A DNA stretch of 64,000 nucleotides from Pseudomonadota bacterium (GTDB lineage Bacteria > Desulfobacterota > Desulfobulbia > Desulfobulbales > JAGXFP01): positions 1-64,000 of the forward strand of contig JAHJIQ010000076.1 in assembly GCA_018823285.1 (NCBI GenBank). Reading direction: 5' to 3'. Of this stretch, positions 8,438-15,472 are shown in pieces (positions within the stretch are counted from its first letter, which is position 1; each line of letters begins with the position of its first letter). The notes beneath the pieces are model-generated. The model was not told the DNA's origin and searched no databases. It saw nothing but the letters and a program-made list of their open reading frames with translations. Both the position numbers and the translations under genes were made by a program.

Positions 8438-9322
8438 ATGAAGCCCAAATGTCATCAGAAAATAACCAAAAAGGCCATACAGATTTATCTCGATAATTGT
8501 CAGAACAATCTTGCGGAGGATTTGCAGCATAACAAGTGGTCGGTGAGAATGGGCTCAAGTGATGCGGATACGAGCCCGCTCATCACCCGTGCAAAAAATT
8601 GGCACTTTTATAAGGAAAACGACTTTCTGATACCGTTCAAAGGAAAGTTGTTCGGATTTCCGATAACCTATACGCCAACCTCCGATGAGATTTTCTCTCA
8701 TTTAGTCGCCCAACTGAAAACGGAAATAGTCAATGGAAATACCGAGGAGATGTTCCTTTGGGTCGGGCGAATTCTCCATCATATCCAGGACATGAGCACT
8801 CCGTCGCATGTAGTACCGATTTTTCATGGTCCGTTCATTGACATCGAAGAGGGCGCCGACAACACCAAGGATGCATTCGAAGAGTTTTCAGCCGCGGTAA
8901 TTAAAGAGGTGTTGATTGACATTGTTTACGATAAGCCCACGTTGAATAATCTTGTAAACGATAGTGGGCTTTCCCTTCAGGAGAACTATGTGCTTTCCGC
9001 CGAAAATACTCTAACCTTACTTTTCGAGGGAAATCAGTCCAAGATCGATTGCATGATTGACGGACAACCGAAGAAAATTGGCTTCGATTTTTTCTGGAAG
9101 AAAAACGATCAGAGTCTCGACGATGAGGAGAGCAAACACGGGTTCGGTCATTACGGGATATTGGGCAATCGTTTCAGCGATACCTCTGAAATTAAAGTTC
9201 CGCCCCACAGGTATAAAATCTCTTACGACAGCTACCTAGGAATCTACCGCCAACTGATCAGCAAAATGGTGCAGGACAGTACTAAAACGCTGTCAATTAT
9301 AGCTGGAATGCTTCCGGCATAA
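8438..9322 (+). CDS. Zinc-dependent phospholipase C / S1-P1 nuclease-fold protein
   Basis: A 294-residue helical protein with metal-ligand spacing typical of the zinc phospholipase C family: a His near the N-terminus (H6 in KCHQKITKKA), WHFY (H56), and H-H-I-Q-D-M-S-T-P-S-H (H115, D118, H124), followed by an acidic FEEF segment. Classical members are secreted, but no signal peptide is visible here, as in some intracellular or effector-like relatives. The start has AAGGA upstream. It is the third lipolytic-type enzyme gene within 6 kb. Family assignment is good; the substrate is unknown. Confidence 0.7.
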   Translation: MKPKCHQKITKKAIQIYLDNCQNNLAEDLQHNKWSVRMGSSDADTSPLITRAKNWHFYKENDFLIPFKGKLFGFPITYTPTSDEIFSHLVAQLKTEIVNGNTEEMFLWVGRILHHIQDMSTPSHVVPIFHGPFIDIEEGADNTKDAFEEFSAAVIKEVLIDIVYDKPTLNNLVNDSGLSLQENYVLSAENTLTLLFEGNQSKIDCMIDGQPKKIGFDFFWKKNDQSLDDEESKHGFGHYGILGNRFSDTSEIKVPPHRYKISYDSYLGIYRQLISKMVQDSTKTLSIIAGMLPA

Positions 9323-9668
9323 TTTGCCGTATACACGTCTTATATGACGTGACGGGGTTATCCACTAAAAGGGCCGACATGTTGTCAAGAGTGATATGCG
9401 AGGGAGCAAGACCGCTTTTGACTTTTGTGGTTCATTCGTGAGTAATTTCAATTGATTATGCGTTAATGGACGAATAAAGATTTGAACCCCAGCCAAATTC
9501 TTAGAGTGACTTTTTTAGTAACAGTTTAGTCCCCTTAGCATTTGCCGAGGCAAGCATGCCACGAGACAGCCGGGCTTGTTCGCTCTGGAGCCACTGGTCA
9601 AATCTGAAATCATATTCTGCCGTGGAGTTTTTCTGCCGATTTTCAGCTTGAGTTGTGTCGAGGGTCAT

Positions 9669-9778
9669 GTCGAGGGTCAGGTCTTGAATTATAAGATTCG
9701 TGTATTAATTTTTTGTCTGTTTTGCTTCTTTGGTTCTTTATCGGTGTATTTGTTCAGATGGTGTCTGATGGTGATAAG
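9669..9778 (+). repeat. Direct repeat A, copy 1
   Basis: A 110-bp unit starting GTCGAGGGTCAGGTCTTGAA and ending GTGATAAG. It is nearly identical (two mismatches seen) to 10444-10553. The AGGGTCAGGTCTTGAA opening resembles sequences often seen beside REP-associated transposases in proteobacteria, but no transposase is present. Confidence 0.9.
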
Positions 9779-9785
9779 TGAAAGT

Positions 9786-9870
9786 GAAAGGGGTCAAGTC
9801 CGCTTTTGGCTTTTGTTTTGAAAAACTGATTAATATCAATAGGATCGACTAGGGGTAGGCTCAAATTTTT
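9786..9870 (+). repeat. Direct repeat B, copy 1
   Basis: An 85-bp unit starting GAAAGGGGTCAAGTCCGC and ending CTCAAATTTTT. It is nearly identical to 10357-10441. At this site the order is A then B; at the second site it is B then A, in the same orientation. Confidence 0.9.
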
Positions 9871-10139
9871 GAATTGTTTTCCTAATGGGTGATTTATTGT
9901 GCAAAACTGGGGCAGTCCCGGTTTTGGACAGTCACAGTTTTGAAAATTATCTGGATAATTATGGTACTCCGGCATATTGGTATAACGAGATTAAAACGGA
10001 AAACCCCTGAATATATGTCAAATGACCAGGGAAGACGATGATACTGCGTGACTGCCTTGTTTTATTGCCAACATTGAATATATTGGCTAGAATGCTTTGG
10101 TGTTGGGTGTATAAAAAATATTAAATCCAGGATACAAAT

Positions 10140-10352
10140 ATGCGCAGTGATATTCCCAAAAAAAGATTAATCGAGAGCGCTCGTAAAGCCACGACCGAGG
10201 CTGTGAAGAAAACCAGACAATCCGGTGTTGCAATTACTTATCAGTCCGGAAAGAAAATCGTAAAGAAACACCCGGATGGCCGGGAGGAAGTACTCAAAAC
10301 TCTCGACCGAGCTTACGTTAGAACCTCTAAGAAAAGTTACAAAATAGGTTAG
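10140..10352 (+). CDS. Small basic hypothetical protein
   Basis: A 70-residue lysine/arginine-rich protein, with a frame ending just four bases before repeat B copy 2. The central part (VAITYQSGKKIVKKHPDGREEVLK) looks like a beta-hairpin common in small uncharacterised proteins found near toxin-antitoxin or phage loci. No family is named. It is enclosed between the two repeat pairs, so it may be carried by the same mobile unit. Confidence 0.5.
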   Translation: MRSDIPKKRLIESARKATTEAVKKTRQSGVAITYQSGKKIVKKHPDGREEVLKTLDRAYVRTSKKSYKIG

Positions 10353-10356
10353 CGTG

Positions 10357-10441
10357 GAAAGGGGTCAAGTCCGCTTTTGGCTTTTGTTTTGAAAAATTGA
10401 TTAATATCAATAGGATCGACTAGGAGTAGGCTCAAATTTTT
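10357..10441 (+). repeat. Direct repeat B, copy 2
   Basis: An 85-bp unit matching 9786-9870 with only a few mismatches. It is joined directly to repeat A copy 2. Confidence 0.9.
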
Positions 10442-10443
10442 GT

Positions 10444-10553
10444 GTCGCGGGTCAGGTCTTGAATTATAAGATTCGTGTATTAATTTTTTGTCTGTTTTGC
10501 TTCTTTGGTTCTTTATCGGTGTATTTGTTCAGATGTTGTCTGATGGTGATAAG
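10444..10553 (+). repeat. Direct repeat A, copy 2
   Basis: A 110-bp unit matching 9669-9778 with two visible mismatches. It ends 50 bp before the end of the YoeB-like toxin gene. Confidence 0.9.
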
Positions 10554-10603
10554 GGGTGCCCACCCGGCTACTCGATTAACAGTTTTCTTTTTATTTCAAA
10601 GAG

Positions 10604-10870
10604 TTATTCGTAGTGTGTCCACATGCGAATAACCTTTACGACCTTTTCTTCGGCAATAATTTGATATATCAGTCTGTGTTGAAAATTAATCCTGCGGGAG
10701 TAGGCACCGGATAGGTCTCCAACAAGTTTTTCGTATGAGGGTGGGTTTTGGAAGGGGTTTTCTTTGATGACGGAAAGCAGTTCTTCCACCTTTAATTTCA
10801 ACCCGGCTCTTTTGATTTTTTTTGCATCTTTTTGAGCCATTTTGGTGAACACAATTTTCCAGCTCACCAA
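10604..10870 (-). CDS. yoeB: YoeB-family mRNA interferase toxin
   Basis: An 88-residue RelE-fold toxin of the Txe/YoeB type. Typical features are the N-terminal W-K-I-V-F-T-K segment, the basic helix KDAKKIKRAG, the central YSRRINFQHRLIYQI strand pair with catalytic Arg/His candidates, and the C-terminal MWTHYE tail whose His-Tyr is characteristic of YoeB. Such toxins cleave mRNA at the ribosome. The gene overlaps the upstream antitoxin gene by 7 bp, the usual arrangement for translational coupling. Confidence 0.9.
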   Translation of the reverse strand: MVSWKIVFTKMAQKDAKKIKRAGLKLKVEELLSVIKENPFQNPPSYEKLVGDLSGAYSRRINFQHRLIYQIIAEEKVVKVIRMWTHYE

Positions 10871-11106
10871 TTTAACTCCTCAGAGCATTCCTTTACCGGG
10901 GTTTCCAATCCTTCTTTTATGGATTCTCTCATGCCTGGGATTGAAGTAAGAAAAAGAGTTTCTTGAATTGCTTCCCAGTCATTTTCCGACACTAATACCG
11001 CACTTGCCCTCTTGCCCTTAATTGTAACCGGCTTGTGTTCGGAAGCGACTTCGTCCACCAGCCCATATAATTTAGCTCTTGCTTCGGAAATAGTAATTGT
11101 TGTCAT
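10864..11106 (-). CDS. yefM: YefM/Phd-family antitoxin
   Basis: An 80-residue Phd/YefM antitoxin. The N-terminal half (TITISEARAKLYGLVDEVASEHKPVTI) is the DNA-binding dimer domain; the C-terminal half (IPGMRESIKEGLETPVKECSEELNW) is the toxin-neutralising tail. It lies first in the operon. An AGGAGGTAAC ribosome site is just upstream, and a paired CGTACG palindrome further upstream is the likely autoregulatory operator. Confidence 0.92.
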   Translation of the reverse strand: MTTITISEARAKLYGLVDEVASEHKPVTIKGKRASAVLVSENDWEAIQETLFLTSIPGMRESIKEGLETPVKECSEELNW

Positions 11107-11129
11107 AATATGTTACCTCCTGGACAAAA

Positions 11130-11147
11130 CGTACGGCATCTCGTACG
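11130..11147 (-). promoter_or_regulatory. Candidate YefM operator
   Basis: Two CGTACG hexamers (11130-11135 and 11142-11147) separated by six bases, located 24 bp upstream of the antitoxin start. YefM-type antitoxins bind paired short palindromes centred on GTAC at this position, so autorepression is likely. Confidence 0.6.
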
Positions 11148-11240
11148 AAAAGGCAAGGGCATAATCAATTTCGGGGACGGTTTATCCTGAATTCTCATCT
11201 CAGAAAGGGGGCCGCTATTGACCTTTGTCTAGTTGCTTGA

Positions 11241-11281
11241 TACCAATGATATTTACGAGTAGCTTGTAAATATCATTGGTA
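11241..11281. repeat. Perfect 16-bp inverted repeat
   Basis: TACCAATGATATTTAC at 11241-11256 pairs with its exact complement at 11266-11281 across a nine-base loop. On the plus strand it is followed by an A-run, not a T-run, so it is not a standard terminator for plus-strand transcripts. It may be a protein-binding site or a remnant of a mobile element end. Confidence 0.8.
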
Positions 11282-11545
11282 AAAAAAGGAATCTGGAACA
11301 AAAAATTAAACGGCTGCTGAAGATGTTCCCGGTGGTGGCGGGAACATTCATATCGATATCACAACGGGGTCTGGACAGGATAACCACCTGAATTTATTTG
11401 ATTTGTATCTCGAAAGCATGCGTTTTGTTGCTTGGAGTGTTCTTTTTACCATCAAAAAGAGGGGGCTAAGTCATATCCAATATTTAGATAGTCTCCCGAC
11501 CTGTCAGACCGTGACCGTTTGCTGGTTATCGGAGTCTCACCATGT

Positions 11546-11616
11546 TCGCTATCTGTTGCGGAGTTAGCACCCCTTAAGGGGGTATACATTTGCGAATCTG
11601 ATGTAGGTAACCTTCC
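11546..11616 (+). repeat. Dispersed repeat R2, copy 1
   Basis: It contains TTCGCTATCTGTTGCGGAG and TGCGAATCTGATGTAGGTAA-CCTTCC. The same pieces occur at 15181-15226 and 15261-15284 (GCTATCTGCCGCGGGGAGC). It abuts the ATG of the next gene. Confidence 0.6.
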
Positions 11617-11979
11617 ATGAAACCTTCAAAAAAGATCATACTTGTTGTCGTCGCCGTAATTCTGCTGGGAGTGGTTGCGGCAGTACTGTTCTTGCAGCGT
11701 TATACGAAAGTTGAAATCTCTGTACGCGACAGAAGCAACAGGCCGATAAGCCGGGCGGAGATTGTTATTTCCAGGTCTTCTCGGGCAGCAGATATTACGC
11801 TCTATTCGAACGAATCGGGATATGCCGCGAAATACCTTCCGTTAAAGGAAATTGGCAGCATTGAGGTCTCAAGGGTCGGTTATGCACCGGCGGTACTCTC
11901 CGGGCACCTGGTAACGAACAGACCCGTCACGATTGTTTTACGGGAATGGAGTAAAGAAAACCGGAAAACGGAAAAATAA
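11617..11979 (+). CDS. Membrane-anchored protein with carboxypeptidase-regulatory-like domain
   Basis: A 120-residue protein. Residues 6-28 (KIILVVVAVILLGVVAAVLFL) form one membrane anchor. The rest is a beta-sandwich segment of the carboxypeptidase-regulatory/CNA-B-like type (VEISVRDRSNRPISRAEIVIS ... YLPLKEIGSIEVSRVGYAP ... PVTIVL). The domain would face the periplasm. The ribosome site is weak because the shared repeat R2 abuts the ATG. It is followed after 34 bp by another small gene. Confidence 0.65.
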   Translation: MKPSKKIILVVVAVILLGVVAAVLFLQRYTKVEISVRDRSNRPISRAEIVISRSSRAADITLYSNESGYAAKYLPLKEIGSIEVSRVGYAPAVLSGHLVTNRPVTIVLREWSKENRKTEK

Positions 11980-12013
11980 GGCCGGGCACAAGACTTGACG
12001 GAAGGGAGGGGAA

Positions 12014-12253
12014 ATGACCAAGCATAGTTATCTTCAATTGCAGCATAGTGAATCCGTGGTTGCTCAGATGGCCGCAACGATATTCGCAGGATATATTCAA
12101 TGCGGGCGGGTTGACGATGAGAATGAAAAAGATTTTCTGAAGAAGGCTTTAAAAAACGCAATCAGGCTTGCCGAATATACCGACAAGATTGTCAAGAGTG
12201 ATACGGAATGGCTCCCGGAAGAGGAAGAGCTCACTCCGTTCAAAAACCTGTAG
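12014..12253 (+). CDS. Small hypothetical protein
   Basis: A 79-residue, mainly helical, acidic C-terminal protein (IRLAEYTDKIVKSDTEWLPEEEEL). It starts with ATG behind a strong GGGAGGGG ribosome site. No family recognised. It is probably co-transcribed with the upstream membrane-anchored gene and followed by two terminators. Confidence 0.6.
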   Translation: MTKHSYLQLQHSESVVAQMAATIFAGYIQCGRVDDENEKDFLKKALKNAIRLAEYTDKIVKSDTEWLPEEEELTPFKNL

Positions 12254-12337
12254 CTTTTCCGGTATTCGTCACCTTGATTAAACGTGCGTTACGTGCCGCA
12301 TGCCTGATCCGGGGTGTCATTATCATCGCGAATAAAA

Positions 12338-12375
12338 GAAACCCGGCATGCCCTGCCTGGCATGTCGGGTTTTTT
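12338..12375 (+). terminator. Rho-independent terminator
   Basis: A stem of ACCCGGCATGCC with GGCATGTCGGGT (one G-T pair), a short loop and a six-base T-run on the plus strand. It ends the 11617-12253 transcript. Confidence 0.8.
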
Positions 12376-12383
12376 GTGGAGAT

Positions 12384-12426
12384 GGGCCGACCGGGGAGCT
12401 TGCTAAGAACCCCGGCCGGCCTTTTT
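12384..12426 (+). terminator. Second terminator hairpin
   Basis: GGCCGACCGGGG pairs with CCCCGGCCGGCC across about 13 bases, followed by TTTTT. It lies just beyond the end of the minus-strand cytochrome gene and may insulate the convergent genes. Confidence 0.7.
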
Positions 12427-12443
12427 ATCGCCGGGAGGATGAA

Positions 12444-14765
12444 TTACCAGCGTTTTGAACCGTGACAGTTGATGCTTGAGCAGCTCCCGCTCTGATAGAG
12501 GCCCACACTGGTGGAGCCGCCACCGATAGTACTTGCCGCGCTCTGCTCGAAGGCGGTTGTGGCCAGGTTGCTGAAATGACCCACCTGTAATTTGGTGGTG
12601 TTGTGACAGACCGTGCAACTGTATCCCTTGCTCATATGCTTGTTGTGCTGGCCTGAGCTGTAGTCGTTGTACTGGCTGGTACCCGAGCTGTGGCATGAGG
12701 TGCACTGGGTGTTGACCGTAATGGAGCCGGTCGCCCAGACAGGGGTTGTGATCCCGCCATGACAACTGATGCTTGAGCAGGTTCCGTTGCTGTTGTCGGT
12801 TGCCGTGCCGCTCCTGGCGTTGTAGGAAGCCGGGAAGCCGAGGTCAAGCTGACCGTTGTGGGCCGCGCCGACATGGCAGGTGGTACAGTCGTTATTGACG
12901 GACGGCAGGCTGGTGTGAACCGCATGCGCACCGGCGGTGTTCGGATAGCTGTTTCCGGACGGCGGCTGGCCATGACAGGCGGTGCAATCACCGTAATCCG
13001 GCCCCGGAGTAGTCGCCGGCGGCAGAACATCGGCGATCGCCTGCACTTCCGCGGTGCTGAGAGTGTTGAGATAGCCCATGCTGCCGACATTGTTATTGAT
13101 GGCGGCCTGGATCTGGGCGGCGGTCCGACCCGGTTTGGTGGTATTGGCCAACGAGCCGTGACACCCGGCACAATTGCCGGCGTAAAGGGCAGTGCCGTCC
13201 GGCGGAGTTGTCGGATCCGGCGGCTGGGCTGCGGGCAGCGCATCGGCGATCGCCTGCACTTCGACGGTCGTCAGAGTGTTGAGATAGCCCATGCTGCCGA
13301 CATTGTTATTGATGGCGGCCTGGATCTGGGCGGCGGTCCGCCCCGGTTTACCGGTATTGGCCAATGGGCTGTGACAACCGGCACATTCACTGTTGTAAAG
13401 AGCAACGCCGTCCGGCGGAGTTGTCGGATCGGGCGGCTGGGCTGCGGGCAGCGCATCGGCGATCGCCTGAACCTCGACGGTAGTCAGGGTATTGAGATAG
13501 CCCATGTTGCCGATATTGTTATCGATGGCGGCCTGGATCTGGGCAGCGGTCCGCCCCGGTTTGCCGGTTGCTGCCAGTTGGCCGTGGCAGCCCGCGCAAT
13601 TGCCGGAATAGAGGGTCGCTCCGTCGGCAGGGGTGGTTGGCGGCGGCTGGTTGGTCGTCAGCACATCGGTGATTGCCTGGATTTCCGAGGCTGTCAGGGT
13701 GGAGAGATATCCCATCCCGCCGATGTTGTTGGTGATCGCGGCCTGGATCTGGGCGCTGGTCCGATTTTTTTTGCTGCTTGAGGAGAGCGCGTTGTGGCAC
13801 ATTGCACAGTAGTCGGCATAAAGGGTCACTCCGCTGCCGGCGGGCGGTTGCGTGCCGAGCTGATGCTGCTCCTTAACCATCGCGACCAGCTGGGCCTTCC
13901 CGTCGGTAACCGTCTGGTTCACCAGACCAGGATCAAAGGTGCCGCGAACCGACATATCTTCTTTGGTTGATGCCACCAGCGTTTGCTGCTGCTGCAGAAC
14001 AGCCATGATCATGTCACCCAGGGTGGGTTGCCCGGTCAACTGGGGGTCCTGCGCAAGTTCATTTTTAATCCGGTTGTACTCCGCCGCATTGAGTCTGCTC
14101 CGTAACGCATTGGACACGCTGTTCAATATCGTCGCCTGACTGGTTCTCTGCAGATCATTGCCGGTAACCTGAAAATTTCCGGTTATTTCCATGTAGTCGT
14201 TGACGGCCATATTGGCCTGGAGCAGGGTCAGCATGCTGTCGTCCACCCCGGAAGTCATGTTCTGCAGGTCCTGTCTGCCGCCTCCCTGGGGACGGGTCAT
14301 GGGATTTTCATACAAGTCCGCCGCTGAAATTCCGGGAAATCCGGCCTCATTCAGGATGAACAGAAGATCATCTTCCGTCGTCCCGTTTGTCAGAAGGGTT
14401 GTAAGCGGAGTGACATTCACCGATGACCGGTCGCTGGTGGTGATCCTGCGCCGCAACATCCCCTGGTAGGGGGCGCCGCCATGCAGGCCCCGGTTGGAAA
14501 CCTTCATCTCAACGATTGAGCCGGGGGTAAGGGCTTTGGGAAAGCGGAATACCCCGGATTCATCCGATGGACCGGATTGTCTTTGCAGGACGGTCATTCC
14601 GTCACCGGATACCTCCTGGAAGACCGCGCCGACGATATACGGATCGACCGCAACCCCGGTTGAACTGGTACTGTAATACTCTCCCCCCCCGGACGAGCCG
14701 CCGCAACCCGCCAGCAGGAACATCACCCAGAGTCCGCATAGATATGTACCGATCTTGCTGTTCAA
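12444..14765 (-). CDS. Decahaem c-type cytochrome, lipoprotein
   Basis: A protein of about 773 residues. The start is a TTG at 14765, because AGGAGG lies six bases upstream and it gives a clean lipoprotein signal (LCGLWVMFLLAGC); ATG codons further out have no such site. After a helical, haem-free region of about 315 residues come four tandem single-haem modules (CAMCH, then CAGCH three times), each ending in GYLxTL...EVQAIADxL. The C-terminal part has CTACH, CTTCH, CTSCH and CTVCH plus two CxxxxCH sites (CSSISCH, CSSINCH) typical of Geobacter-type multihaem proteins (TIGR01904-like). That gives ten haem sites in all. It is likely an outer-surface or periplasmic electron carrier. Confidence 0.9.
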   Translation of the reverse strand: MNSKIGTYLCGLWVMFLLAGCGGSSGGGEYYSTSSTGVAVDPYIVGAVFQEVSGDGMTVLQRQSGPSDESGVFRFPKALTPGSIVEMKVSNRGLHGGAPYQGMLRRRITTSDRSSVNVTPLTTLLTNGTTEDDLLFILNEAGFPGISAADLYENPMTRPQGGGRQDLQNMTSGVDDSMLTLLQANMAVNDYMEITGNFQVTGNDLQRTSQATILNSVSNALRSRLNAAEYNRIKNELAQDPQLTGQPTLGDMIMAVLQQQQTLVASTKEDMSVRGTFDPGLVNQTVTDGKAQLVAMVKEQHQLGTQPPAGSGVTLYADYCAMCHNALSSSSKKNRTSAQIQAAITNNIGGMGYLSTLTASEIQAITDVLTTNQPPPTTPADGATLYSGNCAGCHGQLAATGKPGRTAAQIQAAIDNNIGNMGYLNTLTTVEVQAIADALPAAQPPDPTTPPDGVALYNSECAGCHSPLANTGKPGRTAAQIQAAINNNVGSMGYLNTLTTVEVQAIADALPAAQPPDPTTPPDGTALYAGNCAGCHGSLANTTKPGRTAAQIQAAINNNVGSMGYLNTLSTAEVQAIADVLPPATTPGPDYGDCTACHGQPPSGNSYPNTAGAHAVHTSLPSVNNDCTTCHVGAAHNGQLDLGFPASYNARSGTATDNSNGTCSSISCHGGITTPVWATGSITVNTQCTSCHSSGTSQYNDYSSGQHNKHMSKGYSCTVCHNTTKLQVGHFSNLATTAFEQSAASTIGGGSTSVGLYQSGSCSSINCHGSKRW
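13020..13800 (-). repeat. Tandem DNA repeats coding for cytochrome modules
   Basis: Four copies of a unit of about 220-240 bp, each encoding one CxxCH cytochrome module. Copies with cores near 13090, 13300 and 13530 are almost identical over long stretches (for example CGGCCTGGATCTGGGCGGC), indicating recent duplication or gene conversion. The copy near 13740 is more diverged. Confidence 0.85.
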
Positions 14766-15180
14766 ATCATACCTCCTGTTGTCGTCACCATTATGAAGTG
14801 ACAAAAATTTCATCCTTGCTTCGACCATCAGACCATCCGGGCCGAGTCGAACTGTTACAAGCACAAGTAAATTTTTGTTAACCAGCGGCAGTTAAAGCAA
14901 GGAGAGTGCCAATGGCCGGGCAATCAGCTTAAGATCTTGTTGTGGCGATGAAAAGCTGGCGTGAGAAGGGCGGGATGTCATTCCGATAAGTTGGAAAGTG
15001 ACTGGTATTTACTACAGTTGAAAATGGGAAGAATGGTGAAATCTGGAGTTTTGTCTAATGATATCATCATGATACGTGAGGAGTATGGATATTCATACAC
15101 CTTGAAGAATACCCTGTAAATATTGTGAACATGCATAACGAAACGCATTCCCCGCAGCTCGGAGTGTCGCAGGCTCCCTT

Positions 15181-15284
15181 ACCTGCTGCGGGGTTAGTGT
15201 GCGAATCTGATGTAAGTAAACCTTCCGTACGGAGATTCCCCGTGGCTCGAAGTCGCACTCCGTTTGCTATCTGCCGCGGGGAGC
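15181..15284 (+). repeat. Dispersed repeat R2, copy 2
   Basis: It has TGCGGGGTTAG followed by TGCGAATCTGATGTAAGTAA and CCTTCC, then TTTGCTATCTGCCGCGGGG. The same pieces occur, in a different order, at 11546-11616. A weaker echo (CTGCCGCAGTGAGCTTC) is near 38320. Confidence 0.55.
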
Positions 15285-15350
15285 TTCAATAACCTGCCCG
15301 GTTTTTGGAAAATGAAAGACCTGAAGCGGGGATTCTCCCGAAAAAAAGTT

Positions 15351-15379
15351 TCTAAAAACCCGTGTTGTCGGTTAGAGTG
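15351..15379 (+). promoter_or_regulatory. Promoter-like motif, copy 4 (before the exported propeller protein)
   Basis: TCTAAA, AAC, seven bases, then GTCGGTTAGAGTG at 15367-15379, with one change (T to G) from copy 3 in that block. It lies 93 bp upstream of the ATG at 15473. Confidence 0.5.
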
Positions 15380-15472
15380 TCCTGCAGGGGAGTTTGGGAG
15401 CGGTTTGGGCAATCGGCCCGGCTGTTCACATGAGTTGAAATAAAATGAACAATGTGGAAACGGGGGTGTGTG

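Larger units (their letters stand above)
9323..10139. other. Intergenic region with repeats
   Basis: 817 bp with no reliable gene. It holds direct-repeat units A (9669-9778) and B (9786-9870). A diverged segment near 9405-9440 (GCAAGACCGCTTTTGACTTTTG) resembles the start of unit B. The short frames here overlap the repeats and look fortuitous. Confidence 0.5.
11107..11616. other. Intergenic region with hairpin and shared repeat
   Basis: 510 bp without a supported gene. It contains the yefM operator, a 16-bp perfect stem at 11241-11281 and, at its right edge, a segment shared with 15181-15284. Confidence 0.45.
14766..15472. other. Intergenic region with repeats and promoter motif
   Basis: 707 bp between divergently transcribed genes. 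It carries dispersed repeat R2 copy 2 and promoter-like motif copy 4. A GC-rich stem (CCCCGCAG with CTGCGGGG) lies around 15151-15193. No gene seen. Confidence 0.5.

Noticed and set aside
8272-8496. A 74-codon frame after the lipase-like gene
   Set aside because: It overlaps the start of the phospholipase-C-like gene in another frame and has no domain or ribosome site.
9576-9821. An 81-codon frame
   Set aside because: It lies over repeats A and B; its coding potential is not supported.
12858-13781. A 307-codon plus-strand frame with repeated motifs
   Set aside because: Antisense shadow of the tandem cytochrome modules; the repeats come from the real gene on the other strand.
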